Source: Agelaius tricolor
Lineage: Eukaryota > Chordata > Aves > Passeriformes > Icteridae
Reading direction: 5' to 3'
Assembly: GCA_023055355.1 (NCBI GenBank)
Contig: JALJCS010000009.1
Coordinates: forward strand, 26,375,001 to 26,439,000
Length of the DNA: 64,000 nt
Both the position numbers and the translations under genes were made by a program. Of the stretch, positions 37,941 to 50,828 are shown piece by piece. The first letter of the stretch is position 1. Every line of letters begins with the position of its first letter. Under the pieces are notes generated by a model. The model did no database searches. It saw only the letters and a program-made list of their open reading frames with translations, and was not told the DNA's origin.

Positions 37941-40900
37941 CAGCCTCTCTGTGCAATCTCAGCTGTAGTTCTCTTAAATAAAAATCCAGCTATCAGTTTT
38001 ACAAGTGACTATTTAAACTGTTTATTGATGTTTTCTCCAACATGGAAGTGCATATACTGCTTTAAGAGTGAGAAGGACGTATCGGGTACCGCAGGAAATT
38101 CCAAGGAGCTTTCTGTGGGTTGAGAGCATGGCCACAGTGGGAGAAATGTGTAGAGTGGTAACTGTGTGGGATGGTTGGCTCTTTATCCATCAAGTCCTTC
38201 CCCGTCCCCAAAGGGATCAGAGCTCTGCTTAGAAATTCCCAGGACTTGATCTAATCTTGAGTGCACGTGAGACGAGCGAGGGCTGAAAGGCTGAGTTAGC
38301 AGGGAGGAGTTGGAGAATGAAGGTGCTAAGAGGAGCAGGGTAAAAGCTGCAACTCAGCCAGGGTGTTTTACTGTTCTTTTTTATTACTTGCCACAATCCA
38401 CTGCCTATCCCAGACATGTGCAGATTCCCATGATAAGCCTAAAGATTGCTGTTGGAAATACTTTTTAGCCCAAGTAGTGTTGCCTAGAAATGTTTTTTGA
38501 GCAGAAGGATTTCAGTTCAAAGTAAAACCTGTGATGGTAGGGGTGCTTATGGCTACTCCTGAACACTTGAGCAATTTCTGGCCATTTAATTGTGACAATT
38601 GAGTAATTCACGGTACAATGTTTTACTTCCACCTTTATGGTCTGCCTTTGCCACGATTTTCAATCCTCTTCATAGTCTTTATTCTACACTTCCTTTTACC
38701 AGTTAGAAAACAATCTTGAAACATCTTCTTTTACTCTAGTAGGAAGTTTTGTTTTTTACTCCTTGAGGAGACTGAGATAACTTTATGCACTTTTCCCTTA
38801 TTTTATTCCCCATTTTGCCTGTCTCGTTCCTTGATGGCTTTCACTCTTCGATCAATTCCACCAATTTTAATTGGAATTTTTTTCCTGTCTTCTCTTGTGA
38901 TAAAAAGATATTTTCAAGTAATCTTCTTTAGGCCCAGTGGTAAAAGGGCTGTCTTTGGGAATTTGGACATCTATTTTCCATTAAAATGAGTGGAATGAAG
39001 TGTTAGTGTCTGGCAGGGATTTGAACACCTTTGAGCTATTGTGAAGCAAGTATTCTCATTCCTCTGAAAGTGAACTCCTGTTGTAGATAGGAATGGATCA
39101 TGTTAAGCTTTGAGACCTGTGGATGGCGTAATAACATGAATGTGGATAGAACCTGTAAGTCAGATTTTTGGACTTTCTTTGTCTTGCGCATAACTTTTCT
39201 CAGAGGAATAGCCTGTAGTTATCCCAAAGAACTTCCAGCATCATTAAGTACCTAACACTAAAAATCCATAGCAATTGTTATATCTTGTCTGCTCTGGAAA
39301 ATGATGTAATTTATCACTTATCTTCCTATTTTGAAACAGGGGTCAGATTGAGTTGACTTTTAGCAGTATGGTGAACTGGTGCTTTTGTTCCCTGGTGGTT
39401 GACTTCTTGTGCTCCAAAATTACAGCTTTAATTTAGGACGTAAAAAGCTTGTAGCCTGCCTGACTGTGAGGTTCTAATTAAAGATTGCATTAGATGTGAG
39501 CTGACACTTGTTTGTTTCCAGTCAGTCTCCTAATACAAGAATTTTTGGATGTGTCAAGTAGTGTTGACTCTGAAGACTATTGTCAGTCATTTCAATGTAG
39601 AAACTATTTACTGCTTTACTGTTTTTGGTTTTTTTTTTTCCTCAAGAAATAAGGCAGGAAAAAGAAGAGATAATAATGTTACATAGAGCTTCAGCATTGT
39701 CACATTTGATACTTGGAGCCCAGAGTACTGTTTACGTTGAAACAGCAATGTGGAAGAGTAATGCCCCATAAATTCTCTTCATTATAACCCTGTGGCTACT
39801 TTTCTCATACCTGTTTTAAAGATGCTTACATGAGCTGCACATGGTGCCTAAACAGGCTGTCTCAGCTCTCATGACTGAGAATAGCTGTGCTGCACCAGGT
39901 AACCATTAACAGCTTGCTCACAGTTTGCCCCCATAATCCCATATCTGAGAATCCCCAGTGAATTTTTATGGTACATTGCAGCTTTACTCTGGGAATCCCT
40001 AGGAATTTCAGGCTGAAACTCATTTGCTTACTCAGTTGGATGGATGTATGATGTATAGCTCGATATTTATGTGGGGTTTCTATCAGACATGATTTTCTTC
40101 CCTTGCTTGGTGCCTGGCCCTCAAATGATTTCCTGAAGCTGGTGAGAATTCCATGTAGCTGTAGTGGTAGTACCTTTGTTTCTGAAACAGAAAGCATAAA
40201 GGTATACTGGCATTTATGGTTCTAACATCTGTGATATTATCACAGTGTGTTAAAAACAAATGTCGATGTATTCTGAGACAACAACAGAGACTACTTAAAG
40301 TCATTTTTGTATCCTGATTCTTACCAATATTTTGTTGGCTTCAGGACAACTCAACAAATGGAACAGTAGGACAGCAAAGTATCAGTTAATATAAAGTTAT
40401 CTTTATTCCAACTTCTGTTTATTTTGCTGAGTTTTTTTGTTGCATATTATCAAATGGTTTCACAATATGACCTCTGACTTTGAAACAAAACAAATTAAGT
40501 GTTAGTTAGTACTGATTAGTGCAATGTTAACATTGATTCTTTATTTACTCAAAAATCAGGAAATTAACGTTCCTCTGACAAACTTAATTATGCCTAATTG
40601 CACAGATATTACAAAGGGGATCTCTCATTATATAATCATAGATAATCCTGGTAGCAATAAAAAATCTTACAGTCCTAGCTAATATTTGCAAAGAAAGTTA
40701 TAGAAGAGGAGCCCTCTGACCATAAAAATAGTATCTGACTTGGGCCTGTTACAAAACCTGACTGAAGAGTGGCATTGAAGTTGGTACACTTTGTTTCTAT
40801 TATATCATTTTGAAAATATTATGTCACCTTGTTCTGTATGTTCTAGTTCTATAATGAAAGGCCCTTTTGTTCAAACACAGGCAAAATAAAAGAGTTGTTT

Positions 40901-41284
40901 GTCTATAGGATACCAAAGCTCATTTCTGCCAGACTTACACCACCACTAACCTTGCTAGATCTTCCAATTTTTGACAGGTTTGATTGAGAGAAAGGTTCTT
41001 ATCTCTGTTCTTGTGTAAAATAAGACCTGAGGCTTAATTTTCAGTTATAACAACTTTTTGCTTTTAATTTCTTTGGCTTTAAATAATAAACTCTCTCATT
41101 TATTCCTTTCAAAATGAACTTCAATTAATACTTCAGGAAAAGAATTGCACCTCTAAGTGTGTCCTTTAAAACAGCTGAGCAAACTGTGTTCACTTTATCA
41201 AAACATATTCTCCTTTAGGCTAAAACTAAAGGACTAATTGGACCCAGTCTAGTTTTTCTAATAGAGCTTAGCTTACATAAAGAG

Positions 41285-41311
41285 AAAAAAAAAAAAAAGG
41301 GAAAAAAAAAA
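41285..41311. repeat. A-rich tract
   Basis: Two A-runs are separated by GGG. Low complexity; possibly an old retroposon tail, though no body is recognised upstream. Confidence 0.85.
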
Positions 41312-44127
41312 GAGACCAGGACATTCCTTTTCTTTATTACATCTAGTGCATTTTGGTTCTTTACTCTTCAGAAACATCTTTGATTAAATGTTTCAAAGCC
41401 AAAAAATCCTGCCCACATACACACAAATATAATCCTGAGGTGGTCTGCACATAATCAAGGTTTGTGAATGTGAGACCTTCTTACCTATTTTACCTATAGT
41501 TGGTAGCACTGCTTTTAGTAAAAAGGTTACATCCTTACTAGTGTTTCCTGTGTGTTTGATACAGGGCTCAGCAGTTGTTTGCTGTTGGAGTGGGCTTCTG
41601 AGGCTATCAAAGACAAATCTTTCCATTACTTTACTGAATGGCCTCACAATGTTTAGTTAGCCCTGCAACAGAATCAGGCACATTTTGTACTCACAGGTCA
41701 GAGCCATGTGGCCTAAATGCCCCTAAGTCCCTGGGCTTTATGTTTTCTGTTAGCTGGCAGTGGGATTCTAGGGGTGCATATCCAGAAACACTAAGCACAG
41801 GGACTTAGCAGGAATTTGGGTCAGCTGACAATGGGTGCCACGGTGAAATTTTGGGATGAACTGCTTCTAAGTGAGAAACAAGCCGAAGAGGTTTGAGTGA
41901 AAGTCCAGCTTTTTCAGTAACTTACAACTTCAGTTTGCCTGGTAAAAGAATTGTTTTAACCTTGCCTAGAATAGATGGAGAAAAATCTTATAGAGGAACT
42001 TTCTCACTGTATGATTGTATTTGAGGAAAATAATCCTATATCCATTGAAGGGATGTCAGGGTGAAGTACTATTCATATTAGATGAATAATGCCACTTAGT
42101 GTTGCTTCTTTCAAATATTACAGCATTATTGTACATACTATGATATTGTTTTTTTGGTCATACATCCTTAGCTTTAAGAAAATACATAAAGAAATTTCTA
42201 GTTTTAATAATTTCATTTAAAAAGCTTTAAAAATGCTACTGATCATAACAGAGATTAAAAAAAAATCCCTGGCTTTTAAGAGAATCACATAACTTTTAGA
42301 GCCTATTGAAGAGTTTTTGAATGTTTGAAATTTCAACACTCTTCTTTTTTTTTTTCTGTAGAGAAGTTTTTGTCCACTTCATATATAGTCAATAAATGTT
42401 CAAGTATGAAATTTCCATCTTCATACCTCTGATACACTTACATTACATTTTTGGTTTTATTTTTCAAGAAATGGCTATTCATTTGGGGGACAGTATTCTC
42501 AGATGTGATATTCTAAACTAAGAGATAATTACCTCTTGAATGAGTAGCATCTTTGAAAATGCTGACAAAAATATTTTCCAGGTAGAATGGATTCATGCTG
42601 ATAGGCTTATGAAAGTATTCAATTGCACCCAGAGGGTAAAATAACAGCTTCCAAAATATTGCTAGTGATGTGTCTCACTTATTTCCCCCATCTAGATCTT
42701 CATTCACAATGAACTTAGTGTATCTCAACTGCTATGACAATCACTAGAGTTGCAGAAGTTTGTGTTGGTTTGTTTGCAGTTTTCCCCCTACTATTTAAAC
42801 AAAGTAAAAGTAGAAATGCTGGCCACCTTGAGCTTCAGAATTTTCACTTCTGAAATCATTATGACAGCAATCAATAGTCTGCATACTCCTTAACTTTCTG
42901 CGGCAACACTAGAAATCTTTCTTGGTTGTCCTGGTTATCTGGCAGAAGAGAGTGATGAATGTGCATCCTGATTTGTTTGTTACCAAAACTCCTTTCATGT
43001 GATAAAACTACTTTTTACTATTTGTTGTTAAATTTGGGATGGATTCAGTGTGAATTTTCATAAGTAATTAATCAAATTTCTATTCCTTAAATGTTGGCTG
43101 AACTGGAACATGTGTCTGTAGTGGAATCAGAAGTAACCTTTGGGAACCCTATAGTTATATAATAGAGGGTGCACCCCCTACAATGCAGTGGGCTATGTAA
43201 CAAGATCTGACTTCATTGTAACTGCCCAGCTTGCATGAGGGCCTGGCATGTTAGCTCAACAGCTAAATTGGTCACTAATGGCCTGCCCATGCAAATAAAG
43301 GCAGAATCCCAGCACCCTGTAAGTGGAGAGGATGAACATATATGTATAGCCAAGGCTACAGATAACTGCAGCTTGTTAGGAGTTAAATGATTGCAACACA
43401 ATCTACACAGAAAGCTGAATTAGCTTTCCAGGGCAGAAAGCTAATAACATATGGACATCCCAAGCTCGTGTGCATGTATGTGTAAAGGCTTTTTGTATGG
43501 TTGTGGTTTTTGAATTGGAAAGTGATATGTTGGTATGATACTGTCTTCTGGAGTTGATGAGGACTCTCAGTCCCTGTAGGTGGTGATTGATATACACCAG
43601 TGTTGATGAATATAAAAGCAAGGGATTGGCCTTGCTGGGACAAAAATTGTTATGTTGTGAGATCTTGCTCTCACAATTCACTGATGTAGCAGTAACATTT
43701 GCCCAACACAGCATTAGAGAAATGTATGACATGGGATGATTATGCAACAGAAACACCATGTTGCCACCTTAATGCAGGGTGGCCTGGGGGAACAGTCATT
43801 ATGCAAAGTGTTCCTCCACTGAAGTACAGGTAGTGTCATCACAAAGGAAAGTGGGTATTTGGTACACACTACTTGCACACAGATTTACACAAATCTATTT
43901 AAACTGTTGGAGACATGTCAGCTTTGCTTCTGGTTTATTATTCAGGACATTCTGAGATTAAAAAAAAACCCCAAAACAATAGAAAAGCCAGTTCTGGTTC
44001 AGTAAGTGCATCCCAGTCTTGTCAATCAGCTGGGCTGTCTGAGAGTCTGATCCATAGAGGCTTCTTAGACTGAACTTCTGATCAGCAAAGGCTAACATCC
44101 CAATTCCACTTTCTGTTCTCAAAAGGG

Positions 44128-44212
44128 TGATTACCTTTTTCCATTTTTTTTTTGCTATCTGTTAAATGAGACTGACAGTAGTTTTGTTGCCAAAAGAAGT
44201 TGTGAGATTTGA
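44128..44212 (+). repeat. MIR-like SINE relic
   Basis: TTACCTTTTTCCATTTTTTT, then GCTATCTGTTAAATGAGACT, GACAGTAG, then AAGTTGTGAGATTTGA match the forward MIR order (CCTCAGTTTCCCCATCTG, TAAAATGGGGATAATAGTA, GTTGTGAGGATTAAATGA). Confidence 0.6.
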
Positions 44213-45086
44213 TTTTTTTATGATTACGTGCACCTGAAATATGGTATGATGGACCAAAGTTGCTATATTAAAGGAAAGTATTACTTATTTGGAGGTCTGG
44301 CACTAAGTAGTGACTGCTGAGATGGGAGAACAATTGAGATTCTTTGCATATTGAAAGGCACCAGAAGTGCACTGAATTTCCCCTTTCCTGTCCTCAGCAT
44401 CATCACCAGTAAATCCGCAGGAATAAAGAGCTTTGTGTGGTCCTTCTACGTTTTTCGTTGGCCCCTGCTGATGTAAATCAAACATACTGTCCTCCTGTTA
44501 TCTTCAGGTTTAAAAAACCTATTTTTAATCACTTCATACAGGTATCTAATTTGAATCAGCCTGCCACACTGCAGGACTCTTGAGCTTTTTTAATTGGCAT
44601 CTCTCTCATTACATTTGCACAAAGTTGCAGAGACACTGCAGGACACCAGTAGAGACATGTGAATCACCAATCCTGTTGGGCTGGCAACAAGATGGTGTGA
44701 TACACCAGGGGAGTCTCAGAGACCCGTGGATGTGGTTAGGGGGACAGAGTGGAAGCAATCAAGTTCAGACATGTTGCTGTGACTGTTTCTAGATCCTGCC
44801 TATACCATCTGAAACGGAACTGTCACGGAAGCTTGCCTGGGATTTTTAACAGTAGTATGGTGTTAAACCAGCCTGGTTTCTAGGAACAGTTCCTGGGATT
44901 CTGGTAATGCAGAGCTCCCTGAAGGTTTTAATGGAAATGTCGTAGGGCAAATATGTGAAGTACATCAAAACCAGTGTTTTAGCCCATTACAGGGATAGGC
45001 AAGGCACCCAACCAGTTCATGGAGTCTGTCTTACTTAAATTTCTTCAGCATTTGAAAATCAACCCTTAGGTATCTGCTAAGAGGCT

Positions 45087-45089
<3 letters not shown>

Positions 45090-45131
<42 letters not shown>
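45090..45131. repeat. Uninterrupted 42-nt poly(T) run
   Basis: A single pure T-run of 42 nt begins after CTAAA and ends at CCTGAAGG. In the minus sense it would be a long A-tail, as left by a young retroposon, but the sequence beside it has no AATAAA and I see no target-site duplication. Microsatellite expansion or an assembly-length error are alternatives. Confidence 0.97.
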
Positions 45132-47149
45132 CCTGAAGGAAGTAGCTCTTATCCTCAGACATGTTTACATGATGCCGTGACTCCTTTTCCAGTTTTGGCT
45201 GCCAACAAGATATGTCTAAACTTAGCATGTTGGTGTGCCTGGAGACATAAAGTGGAGAGGAGAGACTAAAGCAGTCTAGAATATGTTATTTGGCACTGAA
45301 GTACCTTCCTTCCCTCTCAGTCCGTCCTTAAGAATCTTGTCATTTGCAACAAAGTCTTTCACAGTTCTGGTGGGCACTGTGGTTTTCCCTATCTTCCCAT
45401 TGCTCCAGAAAATCAGGGCTCTGCAGCTCTCTGGCAGAACTGGAGATGGGTGCTCCAGCTGCACCAAACATGCCAATCTTTCACCTGCCTTTACGGTGCA
45501 AGTAATTTTTTTTCATTCTTTTGGAGGCTTTGCTAGAGGGGTTAGGGCTCTTTTGCCTCCCTAATGTCAGTTGCTAGAAACTAACTCTGAACTGAGAAGA
45601 CAAGTTTGCAGAAAAGGAAAAGCAGGAGCATCGTCTACCAGGTAGACCAGCATTGCTTGTTCTTGCATTCAGGATGGATAATGCATCATTTTACTGAGCC
45701 AGCCAGGAGCCCTCTGTTCCAGCCTCTTTCTCGTGGGGTGACATTGTGTGTGGCTTAACCAAAATTTGATGTCTCTGCCGTGGGAGTTGTACAATCCTGG
45801 CACATGACAAGGCTTGCTTGCCTGTTGTGCTGCATGGCCAAGCTGTGTGACTGCCACACAGGCCCTCACTGTCACACAGCAGGTCTGTGTCCAGTCCTGT
45901 GACAGAGCTGAAAGCTGCCAGCAGCCACACGTTCTCCTTCTGCTTCTTGCAAATGATCCAAGTGCATAGCCATTAACCTCCTCATATAATGGAGAGGAGG
46001 AATTGCAGGCCCACAGGAGTGTGGTGTGGTGGTGAGCAAGCTTTCATTGAGTATTTTGAATCAAGCAAATGGGCAGTTTTATGGCAAAACGTTAAATCAG
46101 AATTCTCCATTCAAATCACACCTCTCAGGATTTTTTAAAAACGGTTTAGATGGACTAAATGATTAATAAGACAACCCAGAATTGAGCCATTGATGGTTAG
46201 GATCTAAGTCTAAAAAAGACTTTCAGGCAAGGAACCAGTTGTGCAAATCACATCTTGTGGGTTTTTTCCTTCAGGTCAAACATATATTTGGATTTTATTA
46301 AGATTATGGTTAATTTGATTAATTTCTGATTGAAGGCCAAAACTAGCTTAAGTTGGAATCTACTCCATATTTGCTTTCCAACAGTCTTGAGGTTTGAAAG
46401 TGTTTGGTTTAGTTCTATAGTTCTATGAGTACACAAACCCCATGCGACTTTGGAAGGGGTGGCTTTGGGTTCCAGTTTGGGTCTGGCCCTAAGCATTGTA
46501 CTAAGTGAGTGGAACTGGGCTCAGTTCTAGTGTTCTTACTGAGATTCAGACTTGCTCAAAACATGAGGAAATTTGGCCTGTTACCCTGGCTCAGATGCAT
46601 GTATGACATCTCTAGAAAGTTAGAGAAAAGTTAAGGATCTAGGTGCCTTCCAACTTACAGGTTTTGGATTTGGATCAATTGCAAGTCTGAACATTTTTCA
46701 AACTGTAGTGTTTCTGACTCAGTTTGCCGATTTCAATCTGAATGTCTTACATTTGAAGGGTTCAAGTGTGTTTTTCTATGCAAAGTTGGTACATTTTATA
46801 TATCTCTTCAGATATGTATCTGTAAGATTGGTAGGACAAAGGAATTAATGTTAGTTGGGGTCATATATTTCAGGCTGCTAAGAACTTCTCACATCTGATA
46901 TCCTCATTTTGGTGTAGACCTGGTTTTTAAATTTTAAATTTCAGAGACTATTCCTATTATTTGAACTGAATATGAGGATATGAAAACTTGTGATTTTCAT
47001 CAGCTGGCTTTGATACAAGTCCCCTTGACAAAGTATTTATTTTTTTCCCATAATATTTGCCATCGTAAAACTCTGAGAGATGCCAGGCCAAGATGGGAAG
47101 GCTCTTCACATATTTACAGTACCATCTACTCATGGAACTACAGTTGAGT

Positions 47150-47235
47150 CTGTTTTACAGATGGAAAAACTGAGGCAATGACTGCTGAATTGGTACTTAC
47201 ACAGCCAGATCGAGTTACCACAGTTAGAAGCAAAG
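47150..47235 (-). repeat. MIR-like SINE relic
   Basis: TGTTTTACAGATGGAAAAAC followed by TGAGGCA is a very good match to the reverse-complement MIR block CCCATTTTACAGATGGGGAAACTGAGGCA. TACTTACACAGCCAGATCGA behind it fits the CTTGCCCAAGGTCACACAGC part. Confidence 0.72.
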
Positions 47236-48076
47236 TCTACAAATGCCCCTTCTGCTTTCCTGACCCTACATACCCTTCAATAAGGTGATTATGGTCATAA
47301 AGTCCAGAGAAGAAAATATGTAATATAACTAAATTTTTGTAATATATATTTAGAGTAACCTGGAGAGCTGTCTCTACATATGCCAGGTGTGTATGTAGCT
47401 AAATATTACAGAAGGAGTTGAACTAAGTCATCTATTAGAGCTTTTTACTCTTCATATTTTACCCTAAGGTAAGAGAGGCTGTGTTTTGATGAAAAAACTA
47501 ATGAAAATTAACCTTTTGAAATAAATTACTTAATCCTTCTGTATTTACTGTACATCTGGATAAAACCATAATGTTTATGAGCGAAATACAAAAATGTGTA
47601 CCAGTGAACAAAACTAATCAAATTCACCAGTCACCAGGCTGGTTAATATTATAAAGACTCTGTGAATCATGAATATCCAGCCAGCCTGAGGGTACAAATC
47701 CATGAATCTAGGGAGTTTACCTGTCTCTTTTAGTCAGCAGACTATCCCTTTTCCATCACTACAATTTAGGCATATATTGCCTAATAATAAATGTGATAAT
47801 AAAAATGTAGTTTGGGAAGCAGGATGTTGTAATAGAGCTTTAGATCAAAAGTGAGATTCATTTTACTTAATTTAGCCAACTACAAGCTAGCTGCTTAGCC
47901 TAATCTAGTTGTGTAGGCTCCCTCTTTGGTGGGGAGACAGAGAAAGCTGGGATGAATTGCGTTTGGGAGGTGCCTGTCTCTCCACTGACAACAGAGGGAG
48001 CCTACTCAACTGGCTTAGACAGGACACTTAACTTTTAGGTGGGTATGAGTTACTCCAGGAGAAGTCTGTTTTGCTT

Positions 48077-48185
48077 CAGGAGATTTGAGTTCTCATCTGT
48101 TTTTCTACTGATTTACAGCATAACCTTGGTAATATCACTTAATTTTTTTTTTTTTGGACCTAGTATCTCCACCTAAAAAATACCC
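48077..48185 (+). repeat. MIR-like SINE relic
   Basis: AGGAGATTTGAGTTCTCATC, then TTTCTACTGATTTACAGCAT, AACCTTGGTAATATCACTTA and GACCTAGTATCTCCACCTAA reproduce the forward MIR order (GACCTGGGTTC, CTGCCACTTACTAGCTGTGTG, ACCTTGGGCAAGTCACTTAA, CTCAGTTTCCTCATCT). A T-run has expanded in the middle. Confidence 0.68.
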
Positions 48186-49074
48186 TATGGATAAAGTTCT
48201 TAAAGAGCATTTGCCAAGGATGAAATACAGGTGCAAAATGTTTTTTTCCCTGGTCTTCCTTTTTTGACATGTCTGTAGTTGTCATTAAAATAAATAGAAT
48301 TTTTGCGTGATGAGAAGCAGAGCTGAGTGAAAATTATTTTAGAAGCAGCATACATCTTCTTTGGATGTGACAGAATATTGTAAAAATAAAAATATAGTAA
48401 CTGGTTCCATGTATTGTTTCTCCTATCTTTGCTTCTCCTTTGCACCTTCCACCACTCGTCCGTCCCCTCTCCTCCCCCCAGCAAAAATATATAGGGAGAG
48501 GGGAGAACATTCTTCAGATTAGACCTGTATTTTAAATAACCTTGGCCTGTTTGCAACTGGGAAAATGTTTTTTTTACTTGAGAGATTTATTTCTGTCCTT
48601 GTAACACCATGTACTATATGCATTGCACCTGTTCAGACATAAGCACAGCACATTATTATAGCTGTAGGGGCAGAAGCTTCCCAATATATATTTTTTGAAA
48701 GGAGGGAATGCTGGGGAGAATAGCCCTCTCTTTTCAATTGTTTACTGAGCAGTCTCTTAGGAAGACTTCTTCCTCATCAAGATCAATTTTCCCTGCTCCC
48801 CTATTGTCTGGGGAAACCTATCTCCAGGAGCGTCTTTCTTGAAAGATCTCATGACTTTAAAATCATCAGTGGGCTTTGTGTAGTCTGCCTGTCAAAAGAG
48901 ATATGTTTACACCTTCCCTGCATGTGTTAGAGCTATAAGGTTACGGAGCAGAATGGCTGATACGTTTCGGCGCTCCATGCTAATATGCACAAAAAATGTA
49001 TTTATGATAATCATATGGACTGTCTGAAACAATGCATTCCAACCTCCTGTAACATAAATAAGAAAGGTGGAGCC

Positions 49075-49494
49075 AGCCGGCACCGAAGTGTTTATTTGCC
49101 AGCAATGCCGCTCAGCCCCGTATACCTTTGCTACGCTGCCTCAGCCTGGCAGTATTGAACCTGTTGCTGCATTAGCCGAGTTGTATTTTGCTAGATAGGG
49201 GAAGGAGGGTTGTCTGCTGTCTGGTAGGAGGGCTTTGTCTGTGTGCGCCTTTCTCTCTCTCCCTCTCTCGCTCTCCCTGTCTCTCGCACTCTCGCTCGCT
49301 CTCGCTCGCTCTCTCTCGCTCGCTCTCCCTTTCCCGTCTCTGTGGCTTGTAAGGTAGGTTGCAGTGTGTGTATATACACAACATCAAGAGCAGGAAAATG
49401 GACTCATTAGGGAGGCAGGCAGTCATTACCACTCACACTGTACTTCCAGGGAGACAGCGACTATGAGGAGACAAACTGAGGACTGGGGAACAAG
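49075..49494 (+). promoter_or_regulatory. Candidate alternative promoter with non-coding first exon
   Basis: From about 49075 the sequence becomes GC-richer with CpGs (AGCCGGCACCGAAG, CAATGCCGCTCAGCCCCG). A pyrimidine-rich CTCTCG block at 49247-49335 follows, then two good donor sites: AAG|GTAGGT after 49353 and AAG|GTAGGC after 49494. Pyrimidine-rich start regions and a run of sequence ending in a consensus donor are typical of TATA-less alternative promoters of large developmental genes. The ATG at 49399 opens only a 22-codon frame, so an exon here would be 5' untranslated with a short upstream ORF. The upstream GCTAATATGCACAAAAAATG and TATTTATGATAAT words look like factor sites. Gene identity is not recognised. 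It could instead be a conserved enhancer. Confidence 0.4.
49247..49335. repeat. (CTCTCG)n pyrimidine-rich tract
   Basis: Irregular CTCT and CTCGCT units make one strand almost purely pyrimidine. The corresponding minus-strand frame is an Arg/Glu-rich repeat artefact. Confidence 0.9.
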
Positions 49495-49570
49495 GTAGGC
49501 CAGTCAACTTTTATAAAACATAAAAGAATAAAGCCTCTACTCTCCTTAAACCACCACCAGTTATTTATTT

Positions 49571-49695
49571 CCCCCCCCCCCCGCCCCCCCCTCGATTTTT
49601 AATTTAGAGATGTAAGTTTGCCAGACCTATTTGCTAGCTTAAAATTCGGAACATCTATAGAAGGCCTTACCCTCTACAAATGTTCCCCCCCCCCC
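49571..49695. repeat. Two poly(C) runs
   Basis: C-runs at 49571-49592 (broken once by G) and 49685-49695 flank about 90 bp of ordinary sequence. Both can form i-motif or G-quadruplex structures. Length errors are likely. Confidence 0.85.
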
Positions 49696-50586
49696 GACTT
49701 ATTTAAGGGTGTGCCCCCTTATGATTCACTTTAATTACTTTTTTTTTAATCATGAAGGAAACAAATACGTTTGTTTTCCAACACTAGTTCCAAGTAAATC
49801 AATATCTTTCACTCTTTTAAAACAGCTCTCTCCGTATGTTTGTGGGTCTCTCTGCCTTTTCTTTTCTGTTTATGCAGTTCCATCTGTCCGTCCATATATC
49901 ATGTTTTCCTTATTTACTGCTAAACGGGGGTTTATTAGTATTTGCCAATGACTTTTAACTGTAATGCCGGTGACCAGGGTTAACTGTGACTCTCGTTCTT
50001 TGTTTTCTATATATATGCACACTGTAAGTTTAAAGTCCATGCCTGGCATACAGTAAATAAAAGCAAAAAAAGAGAAAGCAGGTTCCACTCTTTCTGACAG
50101 GATTTTTATTCAGAGATTTTGCTGTTTATCTGTTTTGGTGTGGGGGCAGAGTGGGTTAATTTTGGTTATTGTACATGTACTTTTTCCTCCTGGATATTTT
50201 TAACATCTATTTTTCATTATTAGTGTTTTTGCAGTTTCCTTTGCTAGGAAGAAAGGAGACATATATTCTAACTTTTATGCTGCTGATCTAATGTAACATT
50301 ATGGAGGCATCACTGGGTTAATAAGAATTCAAACTTTCTAAGAGGGAGTTTGTATCCTTGGCTGCCCCCCACCCTCCCACTTTATGCATGGTTATGCTTG
50401 TGTTTCCGTGTGTACTGACGGGGAAGGGAGGGGGGAAGGGAATAGATATTTTTTACAGTGGTGGCAAATTATGAAATCTATCGAGCCATTTTGTCCAGAA
50501 ATAGTAACTATTTATTTACCATTTTTCATTCCAAAAATATGCTGCTTATTTGTATTTTCAAACATTGAAGCTTTTCTCTGAATTGA

Positions 50587-50619
50587 TTTTTTTTACTTCT
50601 TTTTTTTTTTTTTTTTTTT
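50587..50619. repeat. T-rich run
   Basis: Two T-runs, the second of 20 nt, interrupted by ACTTC. Low complexity. Confidence 0.9.
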
Positions 50620-50791
50620 CTGGGGAGGGATTTGTGAATGCATTTCATAGCCCATTTAGCATTGTCGAGTTTTTGGAGCCCAGATTTATCATGGGTTCTA
50701 AAGACTGCTTAAACTGATCCATTTGAAATGGTCTTTTTATCTGAGCTCTTGTCATTTCTGTTGGAGAGTAAAACTGCTACTCTGTTGGTAA

Positions 50792-50828
50792 CAAAAAAAA
50801 AGAAAAAAAGGAAAGAAAAAAGAGAAGG
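50792..50828. repeat. A/G-rich tract
   Basis: A-runs interrupted by single Gs. Low complexity. Confidence 0.9.

Larger units (their letters stand above)
37941..48899. other. AT-rich stretch without recognisable genes
   Basis: No exon or domain was recognised. Contents I can name are A-rich and T-rich runs (41285-41311, 45090-45131) and three MIR-like relics. Frames at 43403-43759 and 45276-45476 on the minus strand are of no known family. The latter precedes the T42 run in the direction a retroposon would need, but lacks a polyadenylation signal. Confidence 0.55.

Noticed and set aside
49172..49432. Arg/Glu-rich minus-strand frames
   Set aside because: They are translations of the CTCTCG repeat and have no coding meaning.
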